A DNA stretch of 9,042 nucleotides from Oscillospiraceae bacterium (GCA_017399325.1 JAFQDY010000085.1:1-9042); one strand, 5' to 3'; shown: positions 1 through 6,824, counted from the first letter of the stretch. A program made the numbers and translations. Notes: generated by a model not told the origin, from the sequence alone.

Positions 1-3
1 GCT

Positions 4-1917
4 ATGGATTTTTTGCCGATCTCAAAACAGGATATGGCTGCCCGGGATTGGCAGCAGTGCGACTTCGTATATGTTATCGGCGACGCCTATGTGGACCACC
101 CTTCTTTTGGCCACGCGATCATCAGCCGTGTACTGGAGCAGGCCGGCTACCATGTGGGTATCATCTCACAGCCGGACTGGAAGAACCCCAAGTCCATTGA
201 CGCGCTGGGCAGACCCCGTCTTGGTTTTTTGGTTTCCGGCGGCAATATGGACTCTATGGTCAATCACTATTCCGTCACCAAATACAAGCGGAAAACCGAT
301 GCATTCACCCCCGGCGGCGTTATGGGCAAGCGTCCGGATTACGCCACTGTTGTGTATTGCAATCTGATTCGGCAGACCTATAAAGATGTTCCCATTCTCA
401 TTGGCGGCATTGAAGCCAGCCTGCGCCGTTTGGCCCACTACGATTACTGGTCAGAGAGTCTGAAGCGCTCCATTCTTCTGGACAGCCAGGCAGACTTACT
501 GATGTACGGTATGGGCGAAAAGAGCGTTGTGGAGATTGCTGATGCCCTCAATTCCGGTATGGATGTGAAGGACATCACCTATATTGACGGCACGGTGTTT
601 CAGACCCAAACTCTGGACGAGAGTTTGCCCACCGTTATTTTGCCGGATTACGAAAAACTGAAATCCAACAAGCGGGCATATGCGGAAAGTTTCCGCATTC
701 AGTACGGCAACTGCGACCCCTTTACCGCCAAGCGATTGGCTGAGCCTTACGGCAAGACTTTCGTTGTGCAAAATCCGCCCCAAAAGCCGCTGACCCAGCA
801 GGAAATGGACAACGTTTACGCCCTTCCCTACTGCCGCACCTATCATCCCAGTTATGAAAAGGCCGGCGGCGTGCCTGCCATCGAAGAAGTGAAATTCAGT
901 CTTGTCAGCAACCGGGGTTGTTTTGGCGCTTGCAGTTTCTGCGCCCTGACATTCCATCAGGGACGGATCATTCAGACCCGAAGCCACGAGTCTATCCTGC
1001 AGGAAGCGGAGTTGATGGCTAAGGACAAGGACTTTAAGGGCTATATCCACGATGTGGGCGGCCCTACCGCTAATTTCCGCCACCCGGCCTGCGAAAAGCA
1101 GTTGAAAAAGGGCGCTTGCGGCACCCGGCAATGCCTCTACCCCACCCCCTGCAAGAATATGAAAGCCGACCACTCGGACTATGTGGCGCTTCTGCGGAAG
1201 TTGCGGAAGATCCCCGGGGTGAAAAAGGTATTCGTCCGCAGCGGCATTCGGTTTGACTACCTGCTGGCAGACTCCAAGGACACTTTCTTCAAGGAACTGG
1301 TGCAGTTCCACATTTCCGGTCAGTTGAAAGTTGCGCCGGAGCATGTGTCCGATGCGGTGCTGTCCCGTATGGGCAAGCCAAAAAACGCGGTGTACAACAA
1401 ATTTGTGGACAAATACTATGCGCTTAACAAGCAATACGGTATGAATCAGTTCCTTGTGCCGTACTTAATGTCCAGCCACCCCGGCTCGACCATGAAAGAG
1501 GCCGTGGAACTGGCGGAGTATATTCGGGATATGGGTTACAACCCGGAGCAGGTGCAGGACTTCTACCCCACGCCCTCTACGCTCTCGTCTGTGATGTACT
1601 ACACGGGACTTGACCCCAGGACTATGGAGAAGGTCTATGTGCCCACAGACCCTCACGAAAAGGCTATGCAGCGGGCGCTGATCCAGTATCGGAATCCCAA
1701 GAACTATTATTTGGTCCGTGAGGCCTTGCAGAAAGCCCACAGAGAGGATTTGATCGGTTCCGGACCCAAGTGCTTGATCCGGGCGATCCCGCCCAGAGCA
1801 GGCGCTTACAAAGCGTCGCCGAAAGCACCCCCAAAAGCACCGGGCAAGAAACCTGCCCCGAAGAAGCCGCCGGTGAAGGCTGCAAAAAAGCCTGTGGGCA
1901 AGAAACGCAGAGGTTAA
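4..1917 (+). CDS. YgiQ family (UPF0313) radical SAM protein
   Basis: A 637-residue protein of the YgiQ/UPF0313 radical SAM family, whose cellular reaction is not established. The N-terminal domain carries the family hallmark GDAYVDHPSFG (about residues 26-36). The radical SAM core follows, with the CxxxCxxC iron-sulfur motif at C306, C310 and C313, expected to bind a 4Fe-4S cluster and S-adenosylmethionine. A second cysteine group, C363, C372, C377 and C383, follows GGPTAN as in E. coli YgiQ and might bind metal; that role is inference. The last ~37 residues are a Lys/Pro/Ala-rich basic tail, probably disordered. Only three bases precede the start codon, so no ribosome site is visible; the start is chosen because FLPISKQDM matches the usual N-terminus of Gram-positive homologs. 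The next gene begins 4 nt after its stop, suggesting co-transcription. Family assignment is secure; function is open. Confidence 0.93.
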   Translation: MDFLPISKQDMAARDWQQCDFVYVIGDAYVDHPSFGHAIISRVLEQAGYHVGIISQPDWKNPKSIDALGRPRLGFLVSGGNMDSMVNHYSVTKYKRKTDAFTPGGVMGKRPDYATVVYCNLIRQTYKDVPILIGGIEASLRRLAHYDYWSESLKRSILLDSQADLLMYGMGEKSVVEIADALNSGMDVKDITYIDGTVFQTQTLDESLPTVILPDYEKLKSNKRAYAESFRIQYGNCDPFTAKRLAEPYGKTFVVQNPPQKPLTQQEMDNVYALPYCRTYHPSYEKAGGVPAIEEVKFSLVSNRGCFGACSFCALTFHQGRIIQTRSHESILQEAELMAKDKDFKGYIHDVGGPTANFRHPACEKQLKKGACGTRQCLYPTPCKNMKADHSDYVALLRKLRKIPGVKKVFVRSGIRFDYLLADSKDTFFKELVQFHISGQLKVAPEHVSDAVLSRMGKPKNAVYNKFVDKYYALNKQYGMNQFLVPYLMSSHPGSTMKEAVELAEYIRDMGYNPEQVQDFYPTPSTLSSVMYYTGLDPRTMEKVYVPTDPHEKAMQRALIQYRNPKNYYLVREALQKAHREDLIGSGPKCLIRAIPPRAGAYKASPKAPPKAPGKKPAPKKPPVKAAKKPVGKKRRG

Positions 1918-1921
1918 GACT

Positions 1922-2395
1922 ATGGCGAAGAAACCCAATACTGCGCCATTTTGGCGGTTTGCGTTTTTGGTGTACTGCGCGGTGATGTTGTGGCTTTTGT
2001 TTGGCCGGTCGAATGGGTTCGTGGCCGGCGTCCCCTATCAAACCCAGTTGCGGCAGAACACCAACCTCGTCCCCTTTTACACCATCGAAAACTACTGGAA
2101 TATTTTGCAGCACTCGGATAACCACGCGCTGCGGGTGCATTGTTTCATCAATCTGGCAGGCAATTTATTCCTGTTCATTCCCGCCGGCTGGCTATTTCCC
2201 CGGTTGTGGAAAAAGATGCGGAATTACTTCCGGTTTTTTGCCCTCTGCTTTGGACTCATTTTCTTTGTGGAAGTGGTGCAACTATTCACACTGCTTGGTT
2301 CATTTGATGTGGACGATGTGATTTTGAACCTGCTGGGAATGACCATAGGCTTTTTGATTCACGCAGTTCAGTTCCGCAAACGCAAGGGCAAATGA
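1922..2395 (+). CDS. VanZ-like family membrane protein
   Basis: A 157-residue integral membrane protein with the VanZ-like pattern. The NLVPFYTI motif is at residues 48-55, a helix with NLAGNLFLFIPAGWLFP at 77-93, E117 and Q120 in the third helix, and an acidic FDVDDVILNLLG segment at 129-139. Four hydrophobic stretches (about 10-28, 76-94, 103-123 and 134-150) fit four transmembrane helices, with a basic cytoplasmic-type tail (FRKRKGK). VanZ itself gives low-level teicoplanin resistance in Tn1546, but most chromosomal VanZ-like proteins have no known role, so no resistance function should be assumed. The start lies 4 nt after the upstream stop, and an AGAGG ribosome site at 1909-1913 sits inside the end of the upstream gene, implying translational coupling. 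No terminator is seen before the tRNA promoter that begins 11 nt downstream. Confidence 0.85.
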   Translation: MAKKPNTAPFWRFAFLVYCAVMLWLLFGRSNGFVAGVPYQTQLRQNTNLVPFYTIENYWNILQHSDNHALRVHCFINLAGNLFLFIPAGWLFPRLWKKMRNYFRFFALCFGLIFFVEVVQLFTLLGSFDVDDVILNLLGMTIGFLIHAVQFRKRKGK

Positions 2396-2406
2396 CGCGG
2401 TTTCCC

Positions 2407-2435
2407 TTGACTTTTTATGCGTCCAATGGTATCAT
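2407..2435 (+). promoter_or_regulatory. Sigma-70-type promoter of tRNA-Ser
   Basis: A -35 box TTGACT (2407-2412) and a -10 box TATCAT (2430-2435) are separated by exactly 17 bp. Transcription would start near 2442, a few bases before the mature tRNA 5' end at 2447. The promoter begins 11 nt after the VanZ-like gene's stop codon, so the tRNA can be transcribed independently of the upstream operon. Confidence 0.8.
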
Positions 2436-2446
2436 TGGCTGGTCGA

Positions 2447-2535
2447 GGAGAGTTGTCCGAGCGGTTTAAGGAGCTAGTCTTGAAAACTAGTGATACCGAA
2501 AGGTACCGTGAGTTCGAATCTCACACTCTCCGCCA
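2447..2535 (+). tRNA. tRNA-Ser(UGA)
   Basis: A complete class II tRNA. The acceptor stem GGAGAGT (2447-2453) pairs with ACTCTCC (2525-2531), followed by discriminator G2532 and an encoded CCA (2533-2535). The anticodon stem CTAGT (2474-2478) pairs with ACTAG (2486-2490); the loop CTTGAAA places anticodon TGA at 2481-2483, reading UCA-type serine codons. A long variable arm (TACC-GAAA-GGTA), expected for tRNA-Ser, precedes the T arm GTGAG-TTCGAAT-CTCAC (2508-2524). It has its own promoter and is followed at once by a terminator. Its 3' end is duplicated 175 bp downstream (see repeats). Confidence 0.97.
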
Positions 2536-2536
2536 A
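2515..2536 (+). repeat. Direct repeat, copy A: 3' end of tRNA-Ser
   Basis: These 22 bases run from inside the T loop through the T stem, the acceptor stem, CCA and one further A. They recur identically at 2690-2711. Beyond the identical part, both copies continue into an A-run and GCAC that opens a terminator hairpin. A repeat starting in the T loop and ending at the tRNA 3' end is the typical shape of a tyrosine-recombinase attachment core at a tRNA gene, although no integrase is present in this window. Confidence 0.9.
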
Positions 2537-2540
2537 AAAA

Positions 2541-2574
2541 AGCACACTACCCCATTGGGGGTGGTGTGCTTTTT
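2541..2574 (+). terminator. Rho-independent terminator after tRNA-Ser
   Basis: A 13-bp stem, with one G-T wobble, pairs AGCACACTACCCC (2541-2553) with 2558-2570 around an ATTG loop, followed by TTTT. It would end the tRNA transcript and any readthrough from the upstream operon. The A-run before it (2535-2541) means it could also work on the opposite strand. Confidence 0.9.
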
Positions 2575-2606
2575 ATTGTGGGAGGTGGGATTCGAAAATT
2601 ACACAT

Positions 2607-2684
2607 GCAATATGCCGGTGGCATATTGCTGACACCAGTGCAAACACTGGTGGCTACCTTAATTTTTGCCCAAAGGGCAAAAAT
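2607..2684. repeat. Cluster of three perfect hairpins (possible small mobile or repeat element)
   Basis: Three consecutive perfect inverted repeats lie within 78 bp. Hairpin 1 is GCAATATGCC (2607-2616) against 2620-2629, with a 3-nt loop. Hairpin 2 is CACCAGTG (2633-2640) against 2645-2652, with a CAAA loop. Hairpin 3 is ATTTTTGCCC (2662-2671) against 2675-2684, with an AAA loop. None has a T-run on the correct side to act as a normal terminator. The cluster sits between two identical copies of the tRNA-Ser 3' end, so it may be a dispersed palindromic element or the remains of an insertion. Whether it occurs elsewhere in the genome cannot be seen from here. Confidence 0.7.
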
Positions 2685-2689
2685 GCAAA

Positions 2690-2711
2690 CGAATCTCACA
2701 CTCTCCGCCAA
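2690..2711 (+). repeat. Direct repeat, copy B: displaced 3' end of tRNA-Ser
   Basis: An exact 22-bp copy of 2515-2536, which is the tRNA-Ser 3' end including CCA, with no tRNA body upstream of it. It is followed, like the functional copy, by an A-run and a GCAC-starting terminator stem. It may be the displaced partner left by integration into the tRNA 3' end, or a relic of a lost tandem tRNA-Ser gene. Confidence 0.9.
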
Positions 2712-2712
2712 C

Positions 2713-2743
2713 AAAAAAGCACCGCTATTAAGCGGTGCTTTTT
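2713..2743. terminator. Bidirectional terminator (serves the minus-strand acyltransferase-like gene)
   Basis: A perfect 9-bp stem pairs AGCACCGCT (2718-2726) with 2731-2739 around an ATTA loop. T-runs lie on both sides: 2739-2743 on the plus strand, and the complement of 2713-2718 on the minus strand. It sits just past the stop codon of the minus-strand gene ending at 2748 and would end its transcript; it could also stop plus-strand readthrough. Confidence 0.88.
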
Positions 2744-2747
2744 ATCT

Positions 2748-3941
2748 TTAAATATAGAAGAATCCTGTGCCTTCGTGGAGGAATTCGCCATTCAAATAAA
2801 GTTGTTTGACGCCCCGCTGGAGGGTGGTCTCCTCCGGCCAGGTCTCGGGGTGTTCTCTGTCGATCGTGTGACCCTTGAACGCAAAGTCAAACACATCTGC
2901 GCCGCCGCTTCTAAGGGGTGTCTTGACGAACCACTTCTGGAAGCCCAGAATCTTGGAATCAGGCTTCAGGAAGTCCTTCAGCTGTTCGCTCATCAGCCAA
3001 GATTCACAGAAGAATGCCTTACAAGGTGTATCCGGGAAGCATTCCTTGAAGATCTTTTTGGCCCGTTCAAAGGCTGCGCCCACGGTCTCGTCGTCAAAGG
3101 CGCCTTCTGCCGGGATATGGATGCGAGGCACCGGATCCTCGGGGGTCAGGCTCAGCGACCACTGGGGTTTGGGAAGTCTCACCTTTTCCTTGGCGATCAG
3201 GCCGTTCGTGGAGGGGTAGCCTTCAATATATGTATCGGTTTCCACCACTTCTGCGTAAAAGCTGCCTTCCTCATCCTTACAGCCGGCTGCGCCCAAAATG
3301 CGGCCGCTGGTGTGGACATATACCTTATCGGCCAGCACGACAACATCGCCATCCACGCTGCGGTAGATATTGCAGTTTTTCAGGAACCGGGCGGGGGTGT
3401 CGTAATTGAAGCGATCGATGCGGATGAAGCGGTTGTGGATCGGACCCCATTTCCAGAGCATCTGCTGGCGGCTGTGGAAGGGTCTGCCATAGACATGGGT
3501 GGTCATATCGAAGACCTCGGTGTAGATCTTCATAGTGTTGGCGATCACATCGGCCGGCACATTCCGCTTGCGGAAGTTCTCAGCGGCCTTTAAGATCGCA
3601 GGCATAGTGGGAAACAGGTGGAGCATATCGTAGGTAACGCCTTCACCTTCCGGCGCAATATAAGAATTGTCCGGTTTGGTATCCAGCCCCATATAGGCTT
3701 CCAGTATGCAGACCAGCAGGCACATTGCGGGATTCTCACGGACGCCTTTGGCGCCGGCAAGGATCGCATCTATGTAAGCGGTCATTTGGCCGGACTTTTC
3801 GATCACATCGGTGATAAATTCGTCGGACAGGATCAGCGCTGCCCGCTCTTCCCAAGTGTCTTTTACTTGGTCATAAATGGTCTCGAACACTTCCGGGACA
3901 CTTTCCATACCAAGTTGGATCTTCATTTGCTCCAGCGTCAT
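2748..3941 (-). CDS. Acyltransferase domain-containing protein (GNAT-like, N-acyltransferase type)
   Basis: A 397-residue soluble protein without signal peptide or membrane segments. The layout resembles Firmicutes proteins annotated as acyltransferase domain-containing: a helical N-terminal domain (about residues 1-135), then a GNAT-like C-terminal region. Recognisable family features are IHIPAEG (274-280), a helix with RAKKIFKECFP, FCESWLMSEQL (311-321), SKILGFQKWF (329-338) and the ending TTLQRGVKQLYLNGEFLHEGTGFF (372-395). The donor and acceptor are unknown; acyl-CoA-dependent transfer is inferred from the family name only. It is a single-gene unit with its own strong promoter and a terminator right after the stop. 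The start is supported by AAAGGA (complement of 3951-3956), 9 nt upstream. It lies downstream of, and on the same strand as, the GH1/ceramidase-like operon, separated by a terminator. The family call is from memory of motifs, so it is moderate. Confidence 0.62.
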   Translation of the reverse strand: MTLEQMKIQLGMESVPEVFETIYDQVKDTWEERAALILSDEFITDVIEKSGQMTAYIDAILAGAKGVRENPAMCLLVCILEAYMGLDTKPDNSYIAPEGEGVTYDMLHLFPTMPAILKAAENFRKRNVPADVIANTMKIYTEVFDMTTHVYGRPFHSRQQMLWKWGPIHNRFIRIDRFNYDTPARFLKNCNIYRSVDGDVVVLADKVYVHTSGRILGAAGCKDEEGSFYAEVVETDTYIEGYPSTNGLIAKEKVRLPKPQWSLSLTPEDPVPRIHIPAEGAFDDETVGAAFERAKKIFKECFPDTPCKAFFCESWLMSEQLKDFLKPDSKILGFQKWFVKTPLRSGGADVFDFAFKGHTIDREHPETWPEETTLQRGVKQLYLNGEFLHEGTGFFYI

Positions 3942-3991
3942 AATTATCAGTCCTTTTTTAACGGATTCTGCGCATAATAACAGGCGATATC

Positions 3992-4019
3992 ATTATAGCA
4001 GCCTGCCACATTTTGTCAA
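3992..4019 (-). promoter_or_regulatory. Sigma-70-type promoter of the acyltransferase-like gene
   Basis: On the minus strand, a perfect -35 TTGACA (complement of 4014-4019) and a perfect -10 TATAAT (complement of 3992-3997) are separated by 16 bp. The predicted start near 3985 gives a 5' leader of about 44 nt before the ATG at 3941. No clear operator palindrome is seen around it, so expression may be strong and constitutive. Confidence 0.85.
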
Positions 4020-4054
4020 GGAATGTTACCGTCAAACCCCCTTGAAATACAAAG

Positions 4055-4080
4055 AAAAACCCTCGAAATCGAGGGTTTTT
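4055..4080. terminator. Bidirectional terminator closing the GH1 operon
   Basis: A CCCTCG stem (4060-4065) pairs with CGAGGG (4070-4075) around an AAAT loop. It is flanked by AAAAA (4055-4059) and TTTTT (4076-4080), which extend the stem and give a U-tract on either strand. It lies 18 nt past the stop of the last GH1 gene and separates the operon from the acyltransferase-like gene's promoter. Confidence 0.9.
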
Positions 4081-4097
4081 CCTATTAGGTGTTAAAA

Positions 4098-5441
4098 TCA
4101 GTCTACCATACCGTTGGCGATGACTTTTTGGTAGTAATACCAACTGTCGCGGCGGTAACGCTCCTTGGTCTCGAAGTCCACCTGGACCAGACCGAAGATG
4201 AACTTATAGCCGCCGGCGTAGCCTTCGGTGGTGTCCATCAATGTCCAGTGGTAGTAGCCCTGAATGTTAGCGCCGGCCTGAATGGCGCGGGAAACTTCAC
4301 GCAGATGCTCACGCAGATAGCGGATGCGGTAGTCGTCGCGGCGCTCCTCTTCCAGATTGCCCCATTTTCTCTTGGAGATACCGTTTTCGGTAATGAAGAT
4401 GGGCAGATCCGGATAGGTGTTTTTGAAGTGCATAGCCACATCAAATAGACCCTGAGGATAATTGGCAAAGCCGTAATCGTCGGTGGGATAGGATTCGTTC
4501 CTGAAGGTCTCATAACCTCTGGGGTCGGTCTCGCTGAACTTTGCGTGGCTGGGATTGTAGAAGTTTACGCCGATGAAGTCAACGGGAACAAAGTACTTCT
4601 CCAGATCCTCTTGATAGTTTTCGGGGAGTTTGCCCATATAGTAGGTGTTGTCCGCCAAGACCTCGGGATAATGACCCTTGATCATAGCATCCAGCCACCA
4701 GCCGGCATAGAATGCGAAGTCGTGGTCCATTGCGTGGATATCCTTGGGATCAAAGGACAGGCTGTAGGTGGGCTGCACATGGATGACAGCGCCGATCTTG
4801 CCGTCAAAGCCCATTTCCTTGTAAATCTTAACAGCGCGGTAGTGAGCCAGCAGCGCGTTGTGGCAAGCCTTGATGGCCAAATCCATATCCTTCAGGAAGG
4901 GGGCGTTGGTGCCGTAGGCGTAGGAGGCCATAACATTGATGCTGGGCTCGTTGATGGTGCTCCAGTAAGGGATGCGGTCGCCGAAGTGCTCGAAGCAGAC
5001 TCTTGCGTAGTCACCAAACCAGTCCACAAATTCCGGGCACAGAATGCCGCCCATTTCAATGACCCAGTAGGGCAGATCAGAATGGAACAGGTCAAACAGA
5101 GGAACGATATCCGCTTCCAGCAGGGCATTGATCAGATCATCGTAGTAATCAAGGCCGGCCTGGCAGACCTCCGTGGGGCCGTTGGGGAAAATACGGGTCC
5201 AGGCGATGGAGAATCGGAAGGACTTCAGGCCCAGTTCCTTCATATCCTTGATGTCTTCGCGGTAGCGGTGGTAGAAGTCTGCAGCGAAAGCCGGGTCGCC
5301 GCCGCAATACTTTTCGGGGTACAGGGTGTGGTAATGGTCGCTTACGCTTTCACCCTTGCCACCTTCTTTTGCGCCTGCTTCGATTTGGTAAGCAGAAGAA
5401 GCGCAGCCAAACAAAAAATCCTTGGGGAACTTAAAATTCAT
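4098..5441 (-). CDS. GH1 family glycoside hydrolase (last gene of operon)
   Basis: A full-length 447-residue GH1 (beta/alpha)8-barrel retaining glycosidase, beta-glucosidase/galactosidase type, with no signal peptide and so probably cytosolic. Catalytic residues are intact: acid/base E165 in STINEPSIN and nucleophile E352 in ITENG. Sugar-binding positions include Q19 (SAYQIE), H120, N164, N293 and Y295 (GVNFYNP), W399 and E406. Two usual pocket tryptophans are missing: HWDLP is here HSDLP (S121), and the NFEW-type motif is TTEGY (G407). The phospho-glycosidase Ser/Lys/Tyr signature is not seen, so unphosphorylated glycosides are more likely. It is about 74% identical (333/447, gapless hand count) to the GH1 directly upstream. 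The start has AGGA (complement of 5449-5452), 7 nt upstream; the gap to the previous gene is 39 nt, and a terminator follows. The exact substrate is not deducible. Confidence 0.93.
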   Translation of the reverse strand: MNFKFPKDFLFGCASSAYQIEAGAKEGGKGESVSDHYHTLYPEKYCGGDPAFAADFYHRYREDIKDMKELGLKSFRFSIAWTRIFPNGPTEVCQAGLDYYDDLINALLEADIVPLFDLFHSDLPYWVIEMGGILCPEFVDWFGDYARVCFEHFGDRIPYWSTINEPSINVMASYAYGTNAPFLKDMDLAIKACHNALLAHYRAVKIYKEMGFDGKIGAVIHVQPTYSLSFDPKDIHAMDHDFAFYAGWWLDAMIKGHYPEVLADNTYYMGKLPENYQEDLEKYFVPVDFIGVNFYNPSHAKFSETDPRGYETFRNESYPTDDYGFANYPQGLFDVAMHFKNTYPDLPIFITENGISKRKWGNLEEERRDDYRIRYLREHLREVSRAIQAGANIQGYYHWTLMDTTEGYAGGYKFIFGLVQVDFETKERYRRDSWYYYQKVIANGMVD

Positions 5442-5480
5442 AATAATTTCCTCACTTAATTTTGTTTTTTGTTGTTTGTA

Positions 5481-6824
5481 TTAGTCTACCATACCTTCTG
5501 CGATGACCTTCTGGTAGTAGTACCAGCTGTCACGGCGGAAGCGTTCCTTGGTTTCAAAGTCCACCTGAACCAGACCGAAAATGAATCTGTAACCGCCGGC
5601 ATAGCCTTCGTTGGTATCCATAATGGACCAGCAGAAGTAGCCGCCGATGTCAGCGCCGGCCTGCAAAGCCCGGTTGACCTCACGCAGATGCTCGCGCATA
5701 TAGCGGACGCGGTACTCGTCTTTTCTTTCTTCCTCGAAGTTGCCCCATTTTTCACGGCCGATGCCGTTTTCGGTAATCATAATGTGGGTTCCGGGGTAGG
5801 TTTCTTTGAAGTACATTGCCACATCGAACAGGCCCTGGGGATAGTAAACAAAGCCGTAACTGTCCACGTCCAGATCCTCAGGCTTGTAGTTCTCATAGCC
5901 CATAGGATCGGTGTCGCTGTACTTGGTGTGGGTGGGGTTGTAATAGTTCACGCCGATGAAGTCTGCCTTCACAAAGTTCTTCTGAAGATCCTCAGCGTAG
6001 CCCTCGGGCAGCTTGCTCATAATGTACTCGTGATCTGCCAGGATCTCGGGATAGTGCCCCTTCAGCATAGGATCCAGCCACCAGCCGGCATAGAACGCGA
6101 AACGGCGGTCTGCTGCGATCTGGTCTTTGGGATCCATAGAACGGCTGTAGGTAGGCTCAACGTGGATAACGGCGCCGATCTTGCCGGGCAGGTTCATGGA
6201 CTTGTATATCCGCAGGGCGTTGTAGTGGGCCAGGATCGCGTTGTGGCAAGCCTTGATGGCCAGGTCCATATCCTTCAGGAAGGGGGCGTTGGCCGCGTGG
6301 GCGTAAGATGCCATAACATTGATGCTGGGCTCATTGATGGTGCTCCAGAATTTGACACGGTCGCCGAACTTCTCAAAGCAAAGCTTTGCGTATGTGCCGA
6401 ACCACTGGACAAAATCGGGGTTGACAACACCGCCCATCTCGATGACCCAGTAAGGCAGGTCAGAGTGCCACAGGTCGAACATAGGAACGATATTGGCCTC
6501 AACCAGAGCGTTGATCATATCGTCATAGTAATCAATACCGGCCTGGTTCACATCGGTGGGATTCTTGGGGAAGATTCTGGACCAGGAAATGGAGAAACGG
6601 AACGCCTTCAGGCCCAGTTCCTTCATATCCAGAATGTCGCTGCGGTAACGGTGGTAGAAGTCTGCAGCAAATGCGGGGTTGCCGCCGCAGAACTTTTCGG
6701 GGAAGTGGGTGTGATAGTGCTCATTGACATTTTCGCCTTTTCCGTCTTCATTGCAGCCGGATTCGATTTGGTAGGAAGAACTGGCGCAACCGAATAGGAA
6801 ATCCTTGGGGAATTTGAAATTCAT
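5481..6824 (-). CDS. GH1 family glycoside hydrolase (middle paralog)
   Basis: A 447-residue GH1 enzyme, colinear without gaps with its downstream neighbour. Acid/base E165 (STINEPSIN) and nucleophile E352 (ITENGIG) are present, as are Q19, H120, N293, Y295 (GVNYYNP), W399 and E406. It carries the same non-standard S121 (WHSDLP) and G407 (TNEGY). It differs from the neighbour mostly at surface-like and loop positions, especially 311-325, where only 3 of 15 residues match, and in 351-360 (GISKRKW versus GIGREKW); the aglycone side may therefore differ. There is no signal peptide. The start is fixed by AAAGGAG (complement of 6834-6840), 9 nt from the ATG, in the 20-nt gap after the ceramidase-like gene, implying co-translation from one mRNA. 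The C-terminal part shares a 49-bp identical run with the upstream partial GH1 gene. Confidence 0.93.
   Translation of the reverse strand: MNFKFPKDFLFGCASSSYQIESGCNEDGKGENVNEHYHTHFPEKFCGGNPAFAADFYHRYRSDILDMKELGLKAFRFSISWSRIFPKNPTDVNQAGIDYYDDMINALVEANIVPMFDLWHSDLPYWVIEMGGVVNPDFVQWFGTYAKLCFEKFGDRVKFWSTINEPSINVMASYAHAANAPFLKDMDLAIKACHNAILAHYNALRIYKSMNLPGKIGAVIHVEPTYSRSMDPKDQIAADRRFAFYAGWWLDPMLKGHYPEILADHEYIMSKLPEGYAEDLQKNFVKADFIGVNYYNPTHTKYSDTDPMGYENYKPEDLDVDSYGFVYYPQGLFDVAMYFKETYPGTHIMITENGIGREKWGNFEEERKDEYRVRYMREHLREVNRALQAGADIGGYFCWSIMDTNEGYAGGYRFIFGLVQVDFETKERFRRDSWYYYQKVIAEGMVD

Noticed and set aside
496..1434. A 312-codon minus-strand open frame inside the YgiQ gene
   Set aside because: Antisense to a well-supported radical SAM protein; no domain and no start signals.
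1922..2395. Glycopeptide (teicoplanin) resistance gene vanZ
   Set aside because: Only the broad VanZ-like fold is supported. There are no other van genes nearby, and most such proteins are not resistance determinants.
2417..2632. Small open frames across the tRNA and the hairpin cluster
   Set aside because: They are made of tRNA, terminator and palindrome sequence, with no ribosome site of their own; typical spurious ORFs.
2533..2711. A CRISPR-like array suggested by repeated short palindromes and a direct repeat
   Set aside because: Only two direct-repeat copies exist, they are tRNA sequence, and the hairpins differ from one another; there is no regular repeat-spacer spacing.
2490..3593. 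A 367-codon plus-strand open frame beginning inside the tRNA
   Set aside because: It starts in the tRNA-Ser anticodon arm, crosses two terminators and the hairpin cluster, then runs antisense to the acyltransferase-like gene.
4545..5459. A 304-codon plus-strand open frame opposite the last GH1
   Set aside because: Antisense shadow of the GH1 gene; its sequence resembles the equivalent shadow of the neighbouring paralog, as expected from the shared coding strand.
5469..6797. A 442-codon open frame on the plus strand opposite the middle GH1
   Set aside because: It runs antisense to a convincing full-length GH1 with all catalytic motifs. Its valine/isoleucine/glycine-rich product has no recognisable domain and it reflects codon bias of the real gene.
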